A model generated the notes under the pieces. The model worked only from the letters and a program-made list of their open reading frames with translations. It was not told the DNA's origin and ran no database searches. Position numbers and translations under genes: made by a program. Shown here piece after piece: positions 54,672 to 63,285 of a DNA stretch of 64,000 nucleotides. Every line of letters starts with the position of its first letter. Positions within the stretch are counted from its first letter, which is position 1. This stretch comes from an uncultured Mucilaginibacter sp. (GTDB lineage Bacteria > Bacteroidota > Bacteroidia > Sphingobacteriales > Sphingobacteriaceae), in assembly GCF_903893715.1 (NCBI RefSeq), contig NZ_CAITNG010000142.1:1-64000 (forward strand), in the 5' to 3' direction.

Positions 54672-55841
54672 TCAGAAAAAACTACCCGCAGCCCTTCTGG
54701 CAACGGCTGTTACCGTTCCCGCGCTTCTGCCGAATGTAGAAGTGGCGGAACTGATACCGGAGGTAGAAATGATCCACGTTGAAATACTGGGCACGGTAAA
54801 CATGCAAATGGCACCAATCAGGAAAACGATAATCACCGTTCCAAATGAAAGGATACCGTTGCCTGCAAACCATGCCATTTGTTCAAGGTTGGCGGTGGTG
54901 CCATTCTGTCCAACCAGTTCCTGATATTTGCTGATTTCGGAAGTCATCGCGTATTCCTGCATTAAGCCACAGAGGTACATGATCAGGTAAGCAATTCCTG
55001 AATACAGGTTTACAGAAACAAATCGGGCAATCCAGGTACTGAAGCTATCCCGGAATGCCGGGAGAATACTCACCGAAACGGCAAACGGCCCAAGAATGAC
55101 CAGTATCGAGGAATAAATGATTTGCAGCATAAAAATAATATAAACCGCAATCCGTAATATCCAGATACCGAGCAATTCCAGCATCTGCGTAAAGAGCAAC
55201 TGCATCCCAACCGTCAGCCTGTTTTTCAGCTCGATCAGGGGTGAAACCACGGCGCTGATACCTTGTTTGACGGTACTTGTCACGGCATCCCATGCCTGTC
55301 CGTACCATGTGTCACTTTCTTTTTCGGCCACATCGGTTTGCGCCTGGAAGGTATAAAGGGAATTGGCTACGGCCAGCATTAAGTTTGCGCGGGTAAGCCG
55401 CAGGTTATCTACATTTACCTGCTCACTCTCGTACATCTGGTCAGTTTGAGCTGCAACCAAATCGGTAGGAAATGCAACCATCTTTACAAAGGTGCCCCAC
55501 CATAAAATAATCATGGCCAGGCCAAAAGGCCTTAACAGGGGCATAATCTCCATTTTTTTATCCCCTACCATCATTTCATAGCTCTTGATGGCGAAGTAGA
55601 TAATCATAAAAATGGCGGCAAGGGCCTGGGCATCGACAATAAAAAGGTCAAAATGTGTCCAGATGGAATCTTTAAGCCCCTGGAGAAAAACCATAACGCC
55701 ATTTTCATAAACCCCGTCCCCCTGGAGAAATTCAAGGGTTTTGTTGCTGCTTGCGGTATCAATGGGGGCCGGTGTAGTCTGCGCGAATCCTGCCGTTACT
55801 CCGAGCAACAGCAGGAACATTAATATAATTTTCTTTTTCAT
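54672..55841 (-). CDS. traJ: Conjugative transfer protein TraJ (VirB6-like)
   Basis: 389 aa with a signal peptide (LMFLLLLGVTAGFA) and six or more further hydrophobic helices. Landmarks are the block AAIFMIIYFAIKSYEMMVGD and the late pair IIYSSILVILGPFAVSVSIL and AYLIMYLCGLMQEYA. It forms the polytopic inner-membrane channel piece of the type IV system. It overlaps the next upstream gene by four bases. Confidence 0.88.
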   Translation of the reverse strand: MKKKIILMFLLLLGVTAGFAQTTPAPIDTASSNKTLEFLQGDGVYENGVMVFLQGLKDSIWTHFDLFIVDAQALAAIFMIIYFAIKSYEMMVGDKKMEIMPLLRPFGLAMIILWWGTFVKMVAFPTDLVAAQTDQMYESEQVNVDNLRLTRANLMLAVANSLYTFQAQTDVAEKESDTWYGQAWDAVTSTVKQGISAVVSPLIELKNRLTVGMQLLFTQMLELLGIWILRIAVYIIFMLQIIYSSILVILGPFAVSVSILPAFRDSFSTWIARFVSVNLYSGIAYLIMYLCGLMQEYAMTSEISKYQELVGQNGTTANLEQMAWFAGNGILSFGTVIIVFLIGAICMFTVPSISTWIISTSGISSATSTFGRSAGTVTAVARRAAGSFF

Positions 55842-56617
55842 TGGAGGTGCTGTAATACTTTATTGGCTATGGCGACATCGGTATGAGGGGTCCAGCCGGT
55901 AATGGTTACCTGCCCGTTTTGCAGTTTTTGTTGTTGAGCGGCCATATTGAGCGTGCTTTGGGCAGATGCGGTACGGATAGCCCATACCCCTGAAATCTTT
56001 TTGTAATCCTGCAATAGCCGGAAGTAAGCCATGATCCTTGCTCCCCTATCCATATCGGTAGTATGTGCTCCTTGTATTCGCTGCTTTAATCTGGACAACT
56101 CATTAGTGTACCAGGTGTAAGTTCCTTCGGAGATCAGTTTGGCGCTTACCTGCGGGGAGAGCCCGGCAAGGATTGTAGCCATTGAATAATTGAGCACCGG
56201 TTTAAATTCATCGTCATAATATAAAAGCCAAAGCGGGTCAGCATCGGTTATTGCGCCAGACTGGTTAGCTATCTGTGACAGCGCCGTATTCCTTACGGTA
56301 TCAGACTGTAATTTATAGCTGTTATCGATGCTATTCATGGTGCCCACCAGCGCCAGCCTTTGGGTTTGAGGCCCGGTTGCACTTAGCGGCCGCAAATCAG
56401 TTTTGTGGTAATTTGGATAAAACCAGCCCCAGGTTAGCCAGTAATAAGGGTTGAGGCCAAGAAAGCCGGATGTTGGGGTGAATTTATTCTGGTCCCATTG
56501 CTGGAACACCATTCGTTGTTCCTGGTACCTGAGGCTCTGGTCGTTGATTTCTTCCTGCGCATTTGCGCGGGCAAAAAGCAACAGACAAATCGTTATTAGA
56601 AATAATAATCTTTTCAT
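55838..56617 (-). CDS. Secreted ICE transfer-operon protein, unknown (between VirB5-like genes and traJ)
   Basis: 259 aa with a signal peptide (LLFLITICLLLFARANA). The tryptophan-rich stretch FLGLNPYYWLTWGWFYPNYHK lies near residue 55 and a helical C-terminus ends DVAIANKVLQHLQ. That ending resembles the IANSVINNARYLKQ-type endings of the three VirB5-like genes upstream, so it may be a remote fourth relative. It overlaps both neighbours by four bases. It resembles the DUF5045-type proteins of Bacteroidetes elements, though I am unsure. Confidence 0.6.
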   Translation of the reverse strand: MKRLLFLITICLLLFARANAQEEINDQSLRYQEQRMVFQQWDQNKFTPTSGFLGLNPYYWLTWGWFYPNYHKTDLRPLSATGPQTQRLALVGTMNSIDNSYKLQSDTVRNTALSQIANQSGAITDADPLWLLYYDDEFKPVLNYSMATILAGLSPQVSAKLISEGTYTWYTNELSRLKQRIQGAHTTDMDRGARIMAYFRLLQDYKKISGVWAIRTASAQSTLNMAAQQQKLQNGQVTITGWTPHTDVAIANKVLQHLQ

Positions 56618-57273
56618 TGTTGTAGGTATTTAGCGTTTTGAATAATCCGGGAGACAATTGCTTTGTCCCTGTTGATAAAATTGGCGTAAGGGTCTAAGGA
56701 GGCAATAATCCCGCGTTCCTTTGCCCAATACATAGCGCGCCACGCGCCGTAGGCCAGGCTGTCCAGTAGCTGTAATTGCTGGGTAACTTTCCGCATGAGC
56801 TGATCACGGGCATTATAATCGGCAAGGACGTTGTTCCCTTCTTTTAACACATACCCGGAAATGTCGGTAACAAGCATTAAGGCATGCTGCTTCATTTCCG
56901 AGGCGATATTATCCGCGAAAAGTAACAGGTAGGGCTGCGCTTTTGCCAGTTCAAGGGCCTGGTCAATATAAGAGGTCATATCTGCAACGATCACCGCCAT
57001 GTACTTCACTTCAAGGCCGTCTTTTAAAGCAGAATTGACATTAGCCAGCCCGTTATAAATGATAGTTTGGGCCAACACCACAGAACCAACATTAGTATTG
57101 AGGTCATTGATATTCGTATTGATCTTTCCAAGATATTGGTCATGTGTCGATTCGGCTGAGCTTCTAACCACGCCATTTTCAGTCACCGAAACGAAATGCT
57201 GCGGGTCAAATACGACTTCCTGTGCTGTTGCCATTTTCGAGGCGAAAAACAGCAGTATAATTATTCGTTTCAT
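56614..57273 (-). CDS. VirB5/TraI-like secreted protein, paralog 3
   Basis: 219 aa with a signal peptide (IIILLFFASKMATA). It is all-helical afterwards and ends RDKAIVSRIIQNAKYLQQ. Matching features of the three paralogs are VVFDPQHF versus LVVDPTTS near the start, GAWRAMYWAKERGIIASLDPYANF near the end and the final I-x-NA-K/R-YL. VirB5-type proteins sit at the tip of conjugative pili; the assignment is inferred from position in the traI slot, size and topology. Four-base overlaps on both sides. Confidence 0.65.
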   Translation of the reverse strand: MKRIIILLFFASKMATAQEVVFDPQHFVSVTENGVVRSSAESTHDQYLGKINTNINDLNTNVGSVVLAQTIIYNGLANVNSALKDGLEVKYMAVIVADMTSYIDQALELAKAQPYLLLFADNIASEMKQHALMLVTDISGYVLKEGNNVLADYNARDQLMRKVTQQLQLLDSLAYGAWRAMYWAKERGIIASLDPYANFINRDKAIVSRIIQNAKYLQQ

Positions 57274-57935
57274 TTCAGGTATTTTGCGTTTTGAATGATG
57301 CTTTTGCTGATAGACTTATCGGCATTAATGAAATTCTGAAAGGGATTAGCCGCTTTCAGCAAAGAGGCCAGGCTGGAGTATTGCATCATATTGACCATGT
57401 TTCCGGAGAGCTGCTGTAAGTTGCTCAGTTGGGAAATCACGTAGTCAAAAAGCATTTTGCGGTCGGAGGCCTTCATCTGGTTGATATCCCCATAGGAGAG
57501 TATCAGCCCCGCAACATAACCTAACAAGCTCTTTGCTTTTTCAGCAAATAGAACTTCTGATTGGAATCCTATAGCAATCAGTGCGGGGTTCTTTTCCGCA
57601 AGTGCGACGATCTGCGCCTGGTAACTGACGATCTGGTCAACCATTGGCGCTGCATAGATGCCAACATCGGCTACGGTTATTGCCGTGCCTAAAGTATTGT
57701 AACGTTGCTGTAAGGTGCGGTAAGTTCCTTTAAGCTTTTCGAGCAGGGTGAGATTGGCCTGTTCATTGGCTGTTGCCGCCGCTTGCTGGTTCCTGGCCTT
57801 TACCTGCAATTTATTTTCGGAGGTTGATTCATCAACCAATTGATGGATTCCTACAATATCTAATGTACTTTGTTGTCCAAAAACCTTAGTTGTCCCGGCA
57901 ATTAAGGTGAGAAATAATAAGATTTTCATTTTCAT
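57270..57935 (-). CDS. VirB5/TraI-like secreted protein, paralog 2
   Basis: 221 aa from ATG 57935 (signal peptide ILLFLTLIAGTTKVFG); the frame is open further up but would run into the methyltransferase gene. It is helical, with a GTYRTLQQRYNTLGTAITVADVG stretch, and ends ANPFQNFINADKSISKSIIQNAKYLK, like paralog 3 (landmark SIIQNAKYLK). It starts 4 bases after the methyltransferase stop. Confidence 0.65.
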   Translation of the reverse strand: MKMKILLFLTLIAGTTKVFGQQSTLDIVGIHQLVDESTSENKLQVKARNQQAAATANEQANLTLLEKLKGTYRTLQQRYNTLGTAITVADVGIYAAPMVDQIVSYQAQIVALAEKNPALIAIGFQSEVLFAEKAKSLLGYVAGLILSYGDINQMKASDRKMLFDYVISQLSNLQQLSGNMVNMMQYSSLASLLKAANPFQNFINADKSISKSIIQNAKYLK

Positions 57936-57939
57936 GATG

Positions 57940-58470
57940 CTACTGGATTTTTTTATCGTTTTTATGAAATACGGTCCAGCCCGGCCTTGTTGTCCAGCCG
58001 TAAATCTGAAGCTTAATTGCCCAAGGAAATTCCTCTTCGAGAAATTCATAAGCGCTTTCGGGCTTTGCCGACCGGTTTTTAACCGTGCCGGTAAAATGTG
58101 AATCAGCCATTTTGAGATACCGATCAGACAGTTGAGATTTTTCGCCCTTATGACAGACGATGAGAAATTCTATCGTCTTTTTATCGCTGCCTCTTTTCCA
58201 TTTTGGCCTTACCCAAATAAATGACCCACGGGCTGTGTAGCCAAGGCGGGCCATATATTCCCTGCAATCTGTAGCGTACTTTCCGGGTACCCAAACAAAA
58301 ACCATATGCTCATCGGCCGTAAAATCCCTCAGTATATGTTGAATGAACTCAAAGGCTTCAATGGATCTGTTTAGTTTTGGTGGTAAATTATCGGGAAGGC
58401 AGGGCCCTCTCGTTCTGAAACGATTAAATCGTTTCCATGGTGGGCAGACCATGATAAGATTAAAATTCAT
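57940..58470 (-). CDS. MT-A70-like DNA methyltransferase within the transfer operon
   Basis: 176 aa. The N-terminus FNLIMVCPPWKRF matches the catalytic strand of MT-A70 adenine methyltransferases, with CPPW in place of DPPW. HMVFVWVPGKYATDCREYMARLGYTARGSFIWVRPKW (in pieces: VFVWVPGKYATD, GYTARGSFIWVRPKW) and KTIEFLIVCHKG follow the usual order. NRSAKPESAYEFLEEEF and QIYGWTTRPGWTVF correspond to the KPE...GW end of the family. The family transfers methyl to adenine N6. The changed first residue of the catalytic motif leaves activity open. Four-base overlap with the preceding paralog 1 gene. Confidence 0.72.
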   Translation of the reverse strand: MNFNLIMVCPPWKRFNRFRTRGPCLPDNLPPKLNRSIEAFEFIQHILRDFTADEHMVFVWVPGKYATDCREYMARLGYTARGSFIWVRPKWKRGSDKKTIEFLIVCHKGEKSQLSDRYLKMADSHFTGTVKNRSAKPESAYEFLEEEFPWAIKLQIYGWTTRPGWTVFHKNDKKIQ

Positions 58471-59129
58471 TGTTTAAGGTATCTGGCATTGTTGATGACA
58501 CTGTTTGCGATGCGCACATCCTCGTTCTGCCATGTCGCCCACGGATTCAGGGAGCGGAAGATCCCGTTCATTTGCGCCCAATACATAGCCCTGTCCATCC
58601 CGTAAGCGATGCCGCGGAGTATCCGCATTTCAGAAGCGATATGGTTCAGCAGTTTGCCACGCTCGCCGGAGTTCATCAGGTTATTGCTGCCGCCTTTCAG
58701 GACAAATGCACTGACATCGGCAGATAGGGTTACGGCGCGGGTTTCAAAGTCCTGGGCCCCTTTTTGGGCAAAAAGCAACAATACCGGGTCAGATTTAGCC
58801 AGTACCAGAGAGGCTTCTACATCAGAAACGATGTCGCTCCCGCATTCTGCAATTTCCTTTATGGTGGTTAAGTTGCTTAATACCGAAGCTACCTGGCTAA
58901 GCCCTTTATAAATATCATTTTGAAGTGTATTAACAATGGTCAACTGCCCTGTTACTGCCAACTGGCCTTTTTGGATAAGGTCCAGTTTGTTATTGGTTGT
59001 ATTGAGCTGCCCGTTAATGACACCTGCATTAACGGCTATGGCGGCGGATGTAGTAGGGTCGACCACCAGTTCCTGTGCGTGGCTTGCTTTGATCGCAAAG
59101 CAAAACAGTAAGATGAATAATGCTTTCAT
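58467..59129 (-). CDS. VirB5/TraI-like secreted protein, paralog 1
   Basis: 220 aa with signal peptide LFILLFCFAIKASHA. ELVVDPTTSAAIAVNAGVIN starts the mature protein. A helical body and GMDRAMYWAQMNGIFRSLNP are followed by the end SVINNARYLKQ, all shared in pattern with the genes at 56614 and 57270. It lies 4 bases after traG, the place of traI in CTnDOT-like elements. Confidence 0.68.
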   Translation of the reverse strand: MKALFILLFCFAIKASHAQELVVDPTTSAAIAVNAGVINGQLNTTNNKLDLIQKGQLAVTGQLTIVNTLQNDIYKGLSQVASVLSNLTTIKEIAECGSDIVSDVEASLVLAKSDPVLLLFAQKGAQDFETRAVTLSADVSAFVLKGGSNNLMNSGERGKLLNHIASEMRILRGIAYGMDRAMYWAQMNGIFRSLNPWATWQNEDVRIANSVINNARYLKQ

Positions 59130-59133
59130 AAAT

Positions 59134-61548
59134 TTAACTTTGATTTACTCGTGTAATAAATGCCGGCAGCGATAAACCGCTTGCGGCAAGCGCTGCGACA
59201 AAGGCATCCAATCCTTCGGGGTAAGACCCAAACTTATTGGTAAAGCGCTCTACCGCAGATTTCTCCGGTTTTTCCGTAGTGTAGGTAAGGTATTGTTGCA
59301 ATGACACCTCTACCCCATAAACTTCACCAACAGCACCCCTGCGAATATAAACTTCCTTAAAGCGGCCTCGACCGTCGGTATTGTCGAGCTGGTTAATGGT
59401 GAAAATTTTGCGCCGCTCGGTTTCATTGATAGATAAAAGCGCAGCGATTTCGTTGTAATTATCCTTGAACTTGGTCTGGTCAAGCAGGCAAATCGTATCT
59501 GAATTATTGATGATGCTGTCCTTTACGACGGCGTTGCCAATGATATCCCCCAATTCCTGGGTTACCACAATCGCTTCCCCCCAAAACTTACGGACAGTTT
59601 TATAAAGGTAAAGCAGGTAGCCGGCCATGAGCGGGCTGGCGATGGCTTTCCAGGCTTCCTCCACTACAAGCGTTTTACGGTGGTCAGAACGGTAACGCAT
59701 CTTCTGGATGAAGACATCCATGATGATCAGCGTGACGATGGGAAAAAGGATTTTGTGCTCCTTTATGGAATCAATTTCGAACACAATAAAGCGTTCAGTG
59801 AATAGAGATTTATCCGCTTCCTTGTTTAGGATGGGCGCAAACTCACCGCCTTTATAGAACTTTTTGAGTACGTAACGAAACTCGTCAAAATCGAAAACGA
59901 TCCTTTCTTCCGTTTTAATTTCGGGTATTTTTTCGAGCGCGAACTCGTAAAAGGTATCAAAGGTCAGTTCCCCATTTTCGGCAAAAAATTTACTGTAATA
60001 GGCAGAGATCACATTGGAAACCACATCACGTTCGACCGGGCTGAACGACCCCTCTGCACCTTTCCAGGCTACACCAATCAGTGTACATAAAAAGTCTTTC
60101 TTTTCAATATTGTATTCCTCTTCGGTAATCCGGAAAGGGTTCATGGTGATCGGGTTTTTATCTGAATAGGTGATATACTTACCCTTGTAATAGGAGCACA
60201 AGCCCGAATAAGAATGGCCGGTGTCCACGATAACCATGTCCATATTGTAGAGCATGTACTGCTCTATCAGGGCATTCATAAAGAAACTCTTGCCGGAGCC
60301 ACTTGGGCCCAGTACAAACCGGTTACGGTTATTGATCCGCCCTGTTCTCATAACCAAATCCGAAGGGTCGATACCCACCGGTATTCCCTGCCTGTCGGTA
60401 AACCTGATCAGGAAATCTGACGGCTCATCTTTTGGCAGGGACTCTTTAAAAAAGAAACAGGCCGCCGCATCGCAGGTGGTTAAAAACCAATCGTAGGGCT
60501 TTAGTTCGATGGCATTTCCCGGCAGTGCGCTGCGGAACAGTTCCAGTTGGTTGTAGGCATTTTTACTTGGGATGATCCCTAACTGAAAAAGGGAACTTTC
60601 AATAAAATTGCAGGCTTTTTGTAAGGCAGCCTCCGGGGCAGAAACCAGTATATTAAAATGGCAATTCACCAGTAGTTGGTTTTCCCGAGCAACATCATTC
60701 AATAACAGATCGATGTCTTCCACACAAAGTAGATTAGCGGGGTCGGGAATACCTGAATGCCTCTTTTTCTTTAGCTCCAGTTTCCGTAAGGTCATAACCT
60801 GGTTTGGAATCTCGATCACCTGGTTATAAATGATGATATCGCAACCGGGAACCTTAAAAAGAAAGGAAAGGAAATCCACCGGGAAACCCCGCATACTTTC
60901 CTTTTCGTTTAGCTCGATATGGGTACCTACTTCCTGGGGAAGGTCTATGCTGTCAATATTGACAAGCGTGATATTCCTGATGGATTTATCCCCGATTTTA
61001 ATTTCTGTTTCTGATGGAGAAAGGTTATTCAGACTGATATGGCTGCTTTGGAAGTCCATGCTTAGCATTTGCATCAGCAGGCGGTTAATGCGATCTTCTT
61101 TCAGCACTACTGACCCAGAAAGGATGTCCAGCACTTTGCCAATGGCTTGCCGGAAGTCGCGCAATGCTTTGGCATCGTACACATAAAAAGCGCCCTTTTT
61201 TACCTGTTGGGTAATGGTCAGGTAAGTGTCCACCTTCAGGCATTCCCTGCCTTCAAAATGGGAATTGAACTTTTGTTGCAGGTATTCGGTAGCCGGTTTA
61301 GCCTTGTAGGATGAGCGGCTGATAATGTCCTGTTTTTGGAGTACATACCCGTCGCCTAGAACTTTAACAATGTTGATCAGCAAATGGTGAAACTCTTCAT
61401 AACCTGCCGGGTAAGCGGAGTACCTGATCACCGGGTTTACCATTTGGATAAGCACCGAACATTCCCCGGTTGTGCCGATGAGCAGGTCATATTCTCCGCT
61501 TTTATCTACCCCGACAAATGGGATATTAAATAAGGTCTTTGCGGCCAT
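59134..61548 (-). CDS. traG: Conjugative transfer ATPase TraG (VirB4-like)
   Basis: 804 aa. Walker A is GPSGSGKSFFMNAL (about residue 416), Walker B is KTLVVEEAWKAIASP (about 631). The C-terminal region has VVTQELGDIIGN and ICLLDQTKFKDN, typical of VirB4/TraG. It energises pilus assembly and DNA transfer from the inner-membrane side. Its start overlaps traF by 23 bases. Confidence 0.93.
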   Translation of the reverse strand: MAAKTLFNIPFVGVDKSGEYDLLIGTTGECSVLIQMVNPVIRYSAYPAGYEEFHHLLINIVKVLGDGYVLQKQDIISRSSYKAKPATEYLQQKFNSHFEGRECLKVDTYLTITQQVKKGAFYVYDAKALRDFRQAIGKVLDILSGSVVLKEDRINRLLMQMLSMDFQSSHISLNNLSPSETEIKIGDKSIRNITLVNIDSIDLPQEVGTHIELNEKESMRGFPVDFLSFLFKVPGCDIIIYNQVIEIPNQVMTLRKLELKKKRHSGIPDPANLLCVEDIDLLLNDVARENQLLVNCHFNILVSAPEAALQKACNFIESSLFQLGIIPSKNAYNQLELFRSALPGNAIELKPYDWFLTTCDAAACFFFKESLPKDEPSDFLIRFTDRQGIPVGIDPSDLVMRTGRINNRNRFVLGPSGSGKSFFMNALIEQYMLYNMDMVIVDTGHSYSGLCSYYKGKYITYSDKNPITMNPFRITEEEYNIEKKDFLCTLIGVAWKGAEGSFSPVERDVVSNVISAYYSKFFAENGELTFDTFYEFALEKIPEIKTEERIVFDFDEFRYVLKKFYKGGEFAPILNKEADKSLFTERFIVFEIDSIKEHKILFPIVTLIIMDVFIQKMRYRSDHRKTLVVEEAWKAIASPLMAGYLLYLYKTVRKFWGEAIVVTQELGDIIGNAVVKDSIINNSDTICLLDQTKFKDNYNEIAALLSINETERRKIFTINQLDNTDGRGRFKEVYIRRGAVGEVYGVEVSLQQYLTYTTEKPEKSAVERFTNKFGSYPEGLDAFVAALAASGLSLPAFITRVNQS

Positions 61549-61813
61549 AATGATTCAGGATGTAAATTGATTTGGCGCGGCTCTTATCGTGAAGGCCGCC
61601 TTTTTGTTTGCCTGCGGTATAGAATAAGCCGCCTACCATGCTGCCGATGAGGACAATTGCGCCGAGCCACATGTTGACCAGCGACATCGTTAATGCCCCG
61701 AAGACAAGGCCGGCAAGGATCGAGGCTAAACCCCAGTAAATGAATTTTCCTTTAAAGCCTTTGAATATAAGGGGCTTTTGAAGCCCCTTATAAACGGCGT
61801 AACGCCTGGCCAT
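61526..61813 (-). CDS. traF: Conjugative transfer protein TraF (DUF4133)
   Basis: 95 aa from ATG 61813, which overlaps the traE stop by one base (TAATG). A frame-extending start would add 23 residues that lie inside traE. MARRYAVYKGLQKPLIFKGFKG is given as landmarks YAVYKGLQKP and FKGFKGKF. Two membrane helices follow (about residues 28-48 and 52-72), the TraF pattern, equivalent to VirB3. Confidence 0.88.
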   Translation of the reverse strand: MARRYAVYKGLQKPLIFKGFKGKFIYWGLASILAGLVFGALTMSLVNMWLGAIVLIGSMVGGLFYTAGKQKGGLHDKSRAKSIYILNHYGRKDLI

Positions 61814-62121
61814 TAGGTTAATCCAAAGAATGATTTGATCACCAATGCGGAAACGACGAGAAAGACACACGATCCTCCCCAACCCATTAATTCCTTATTG
61901 ATATCCTGATCTCCACTGTTCCATTTGGAGTAGACCCGGATGGCACCTACAATACCAACGATGCCGCCGATAACCAGGGTAATATTGGTTACAGGGTCTA
62001 CATAGGTCTGAAGGGTAGAAGTGGCAGTGTTCAGGCCATTTACACCGCTTTGTGCAAATACCTTAGCCGAAAGGGTCATCAGCACGGCTGATGCCCATAA
62101 TTTTTTTGTTTTACTAAACAT
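61813..62121 (-). CDS. traE: Conjugative transfer protein TraE (DUF4134)
   Basis: 102 aa with signal peptide (LWASAVLMTLSAKVFA), then two helices. The landmark VDPVTNITLVIGGIVGIVGAI and RVYSKWNSGDQDINKEL with a glycine-rich second helix are the DUF4134/TraE family pattern, equivalent to VirB2 pilin-like subunits. It is followed by traF in overlap. Confidence 0.88.
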   Translation of the reverse strand: MFSKTKKLWASAVLMTLSAKVFAQSGVNGLNTATSTLQTYVDPVTNITLVIGGIVGIVGAIRVYSKWNSGDQDINKELMGWGGSCVFLVVSALVIKSFFGLT

Positions 62122-62191
62122 GAAAAAGGAGAAAAAATAAAAGGCGGAGATCTTTTAAGGCTACCTGGTAGATAGCCGGCTATATTGAAAT

Positions 62192-62369
62192 GCGTTCAGA
62201 TCACGAACAACGCAAAAGCAATCAGGCCCGAAATGGTAAAAACGGTTATCAGCCGCGCGGTTAATCCTGCACGCAGGATCGATTTAAAGAATGTTAAGAC
62301 AGAGAATCTTTTATAGCTCCCAGAGAAGAAGCTGCTTGAAAAAATGGGCGTTCAGATTCCGAACAACGC
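62192..62369. repeat. Direct repeat of GCGTTCAGAT..CGAACAACGC
   Basis: A 22-base unit occurs at 62192-62213 and 62348-62369 with 20 identities. The right copy covers the stop codon end of the TraE-like gene at 62352; the left copy ends an open continuation of the same frame (RLITVFTISGLIAFALFVI). This suggests a partial duplication of the gene's 3' end. Confidence 0.5.
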
Positions 62370-62642
62370 CCTTAAAAATGCACCGGCAAGCACCATAAAC
62401 ATCGCGGCAAAAAACCATGCCGCCACATCTGAATCAATCCGCTCTTTGCCCATTTGCCAATTGTGGTATATCTTGACCGCCCCGTTTAAACCGAGCAGGC
62501 CTGCGATGACCATTGAGCAGTTAAACGCTGAAAAAAAGGTGGAGGACAGATCGGATTGGGCCTGCTGCATTTCGGAGATACCGGGTTGTGCAAAAGAGAT
62601 AGCCGATAACAGGCAGCAACAAAAAGTCAGGGAAAATTTCAT
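62352..62642 (-). CDS. Second TraE-like (DUF4134-like) protein
   Basis: 96 aa. Signal peptide LTFCCCLLSAISFA, then one helix VIAGLLGLNGAVKIYHNWQMGKER and a second VAAWFFAAMFMVLAGAFLRALF. The arrangement, G-A-x-K/R-I/V-Y and W-x-x-G-x-x-x-I match the neighbouring TraE (GAIRVYSKWNSGDQDI), so it is a diverged paralog, perhaps a second pilin subunit. It lies two bases after the next gene. Confidence 0.7.
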   Translation of the reverse strand: MKFSLTFCCCLLSAISFAQPGISEMQQAQSDLSSTFFSAFNCSMVIAGLLGLNGAVKIYHNWQMGKERIDSDVAAWFFAAMFMVLAGAFLRALFGI

Positions 62643-62644
62643 TT

Positions 62645-62929
62645 TTAAAAGCTTACAGATTTAATGTATTCAACTGACTCTTCGCGGGCCAGATTAAAAA
62701 GTTGTTTGAGGCTGACACCTCCCGAAAAAGCAACGGGAGATTCCTTTCCGGAAACGGTCGATTCTTCCGGGTATGATTTTTCGGGCTCGATGTCCTCCAC
62801 GAATGTCAGCTCGTGTTTACTATTTTCAGGAGTACTGCGGTTACTCCGCAGGTAGTCCCAAAAGATTATTCCGGCATAATAAAAAGTATAGATGCCAAGC
62901 AGCCAAAGGGCAAATTTTATCCATGTCAT
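62645..62929 (-). CDS. Small ICE membrane protein, TraD-like position
   Basis: 94 aa. One N-terminal membrane helix (FALWLLGIYTFYYAGIIFW) is followed by a polar, acidic stretch and the C-terminal FNLAREESVEYIKSVSF. Size and place, after the TraB-like gene and before the TraE genes, fit TraD of Bacteroidetes elements, but the sequence itself is not distinctive. Overlaps the preceding gene by four bases. Confidence 0.55.
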   Translation of the reverse strand: MTWIKFALWLLGIYTFYYAGIIFWDYLRSNRSTPENSKHELTFVEDIEPEKSYPEESTVSGKESPVAFSGGVSLKQLFNLAREESVEYIKSVSF

Positions 62930-63285
62930 AAGTCAGTGTTTTGTATAAATTGTTTAATGATTGTTTTAATTTCCGGGTAAGTATCGAAGAAATGTTTAAC
63001 CGCAAAGGCGACAAACTTAGTTACATCCACATTCGTTGCCATCTTGAATTTATTCATGACATCGACTGTTTGTTTATCAAAGCGGATATGCACCATACTT
63101 TTGTTGTCGCTGTTGTCGTAGGCAACGAGCGCTTTTAAAATGGTCGATTCAATTATTTTATCCGCTTTCCGTTTGGCCTTTTTTTGAATGTCTTCATCGG
63201 CATTGGGTTGTACGCCATTTCCCTTTTCAACCGGTTTGACCATTTTCTCCCGGAGCTGGTCGGCTAATGATTTCATTTTTTCCAT
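62926..63285 (-). CDS. TraB-like DNA-binding partner of ParA
   Basis: 119 aa, basic. MVHIRFDKQTVDVMNKFKM (landmarks SMVHIRFDKQ and VTKFVAFAVKHFF) is a ribbon-helix-helix-like pattern. Such proteins (TraB, DUF3408-type) are encoded next to the ParA of Bacteroidetes elements and may bind the origin or partition site. It overlaps the ParA gene by 13 bases. Confidence 0.6.
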   Translation of the reverse strand: MEKMKSLADQLREKMVKPVEKGNGVQPNADEDIQKKAKRKADKIIESTILKALVAYDNSDNKSMVHIRFDKQTVDVMNKFKMATNVDVTKFVAFAVKHFFDTYPEIKTIIKQFIQNTDL

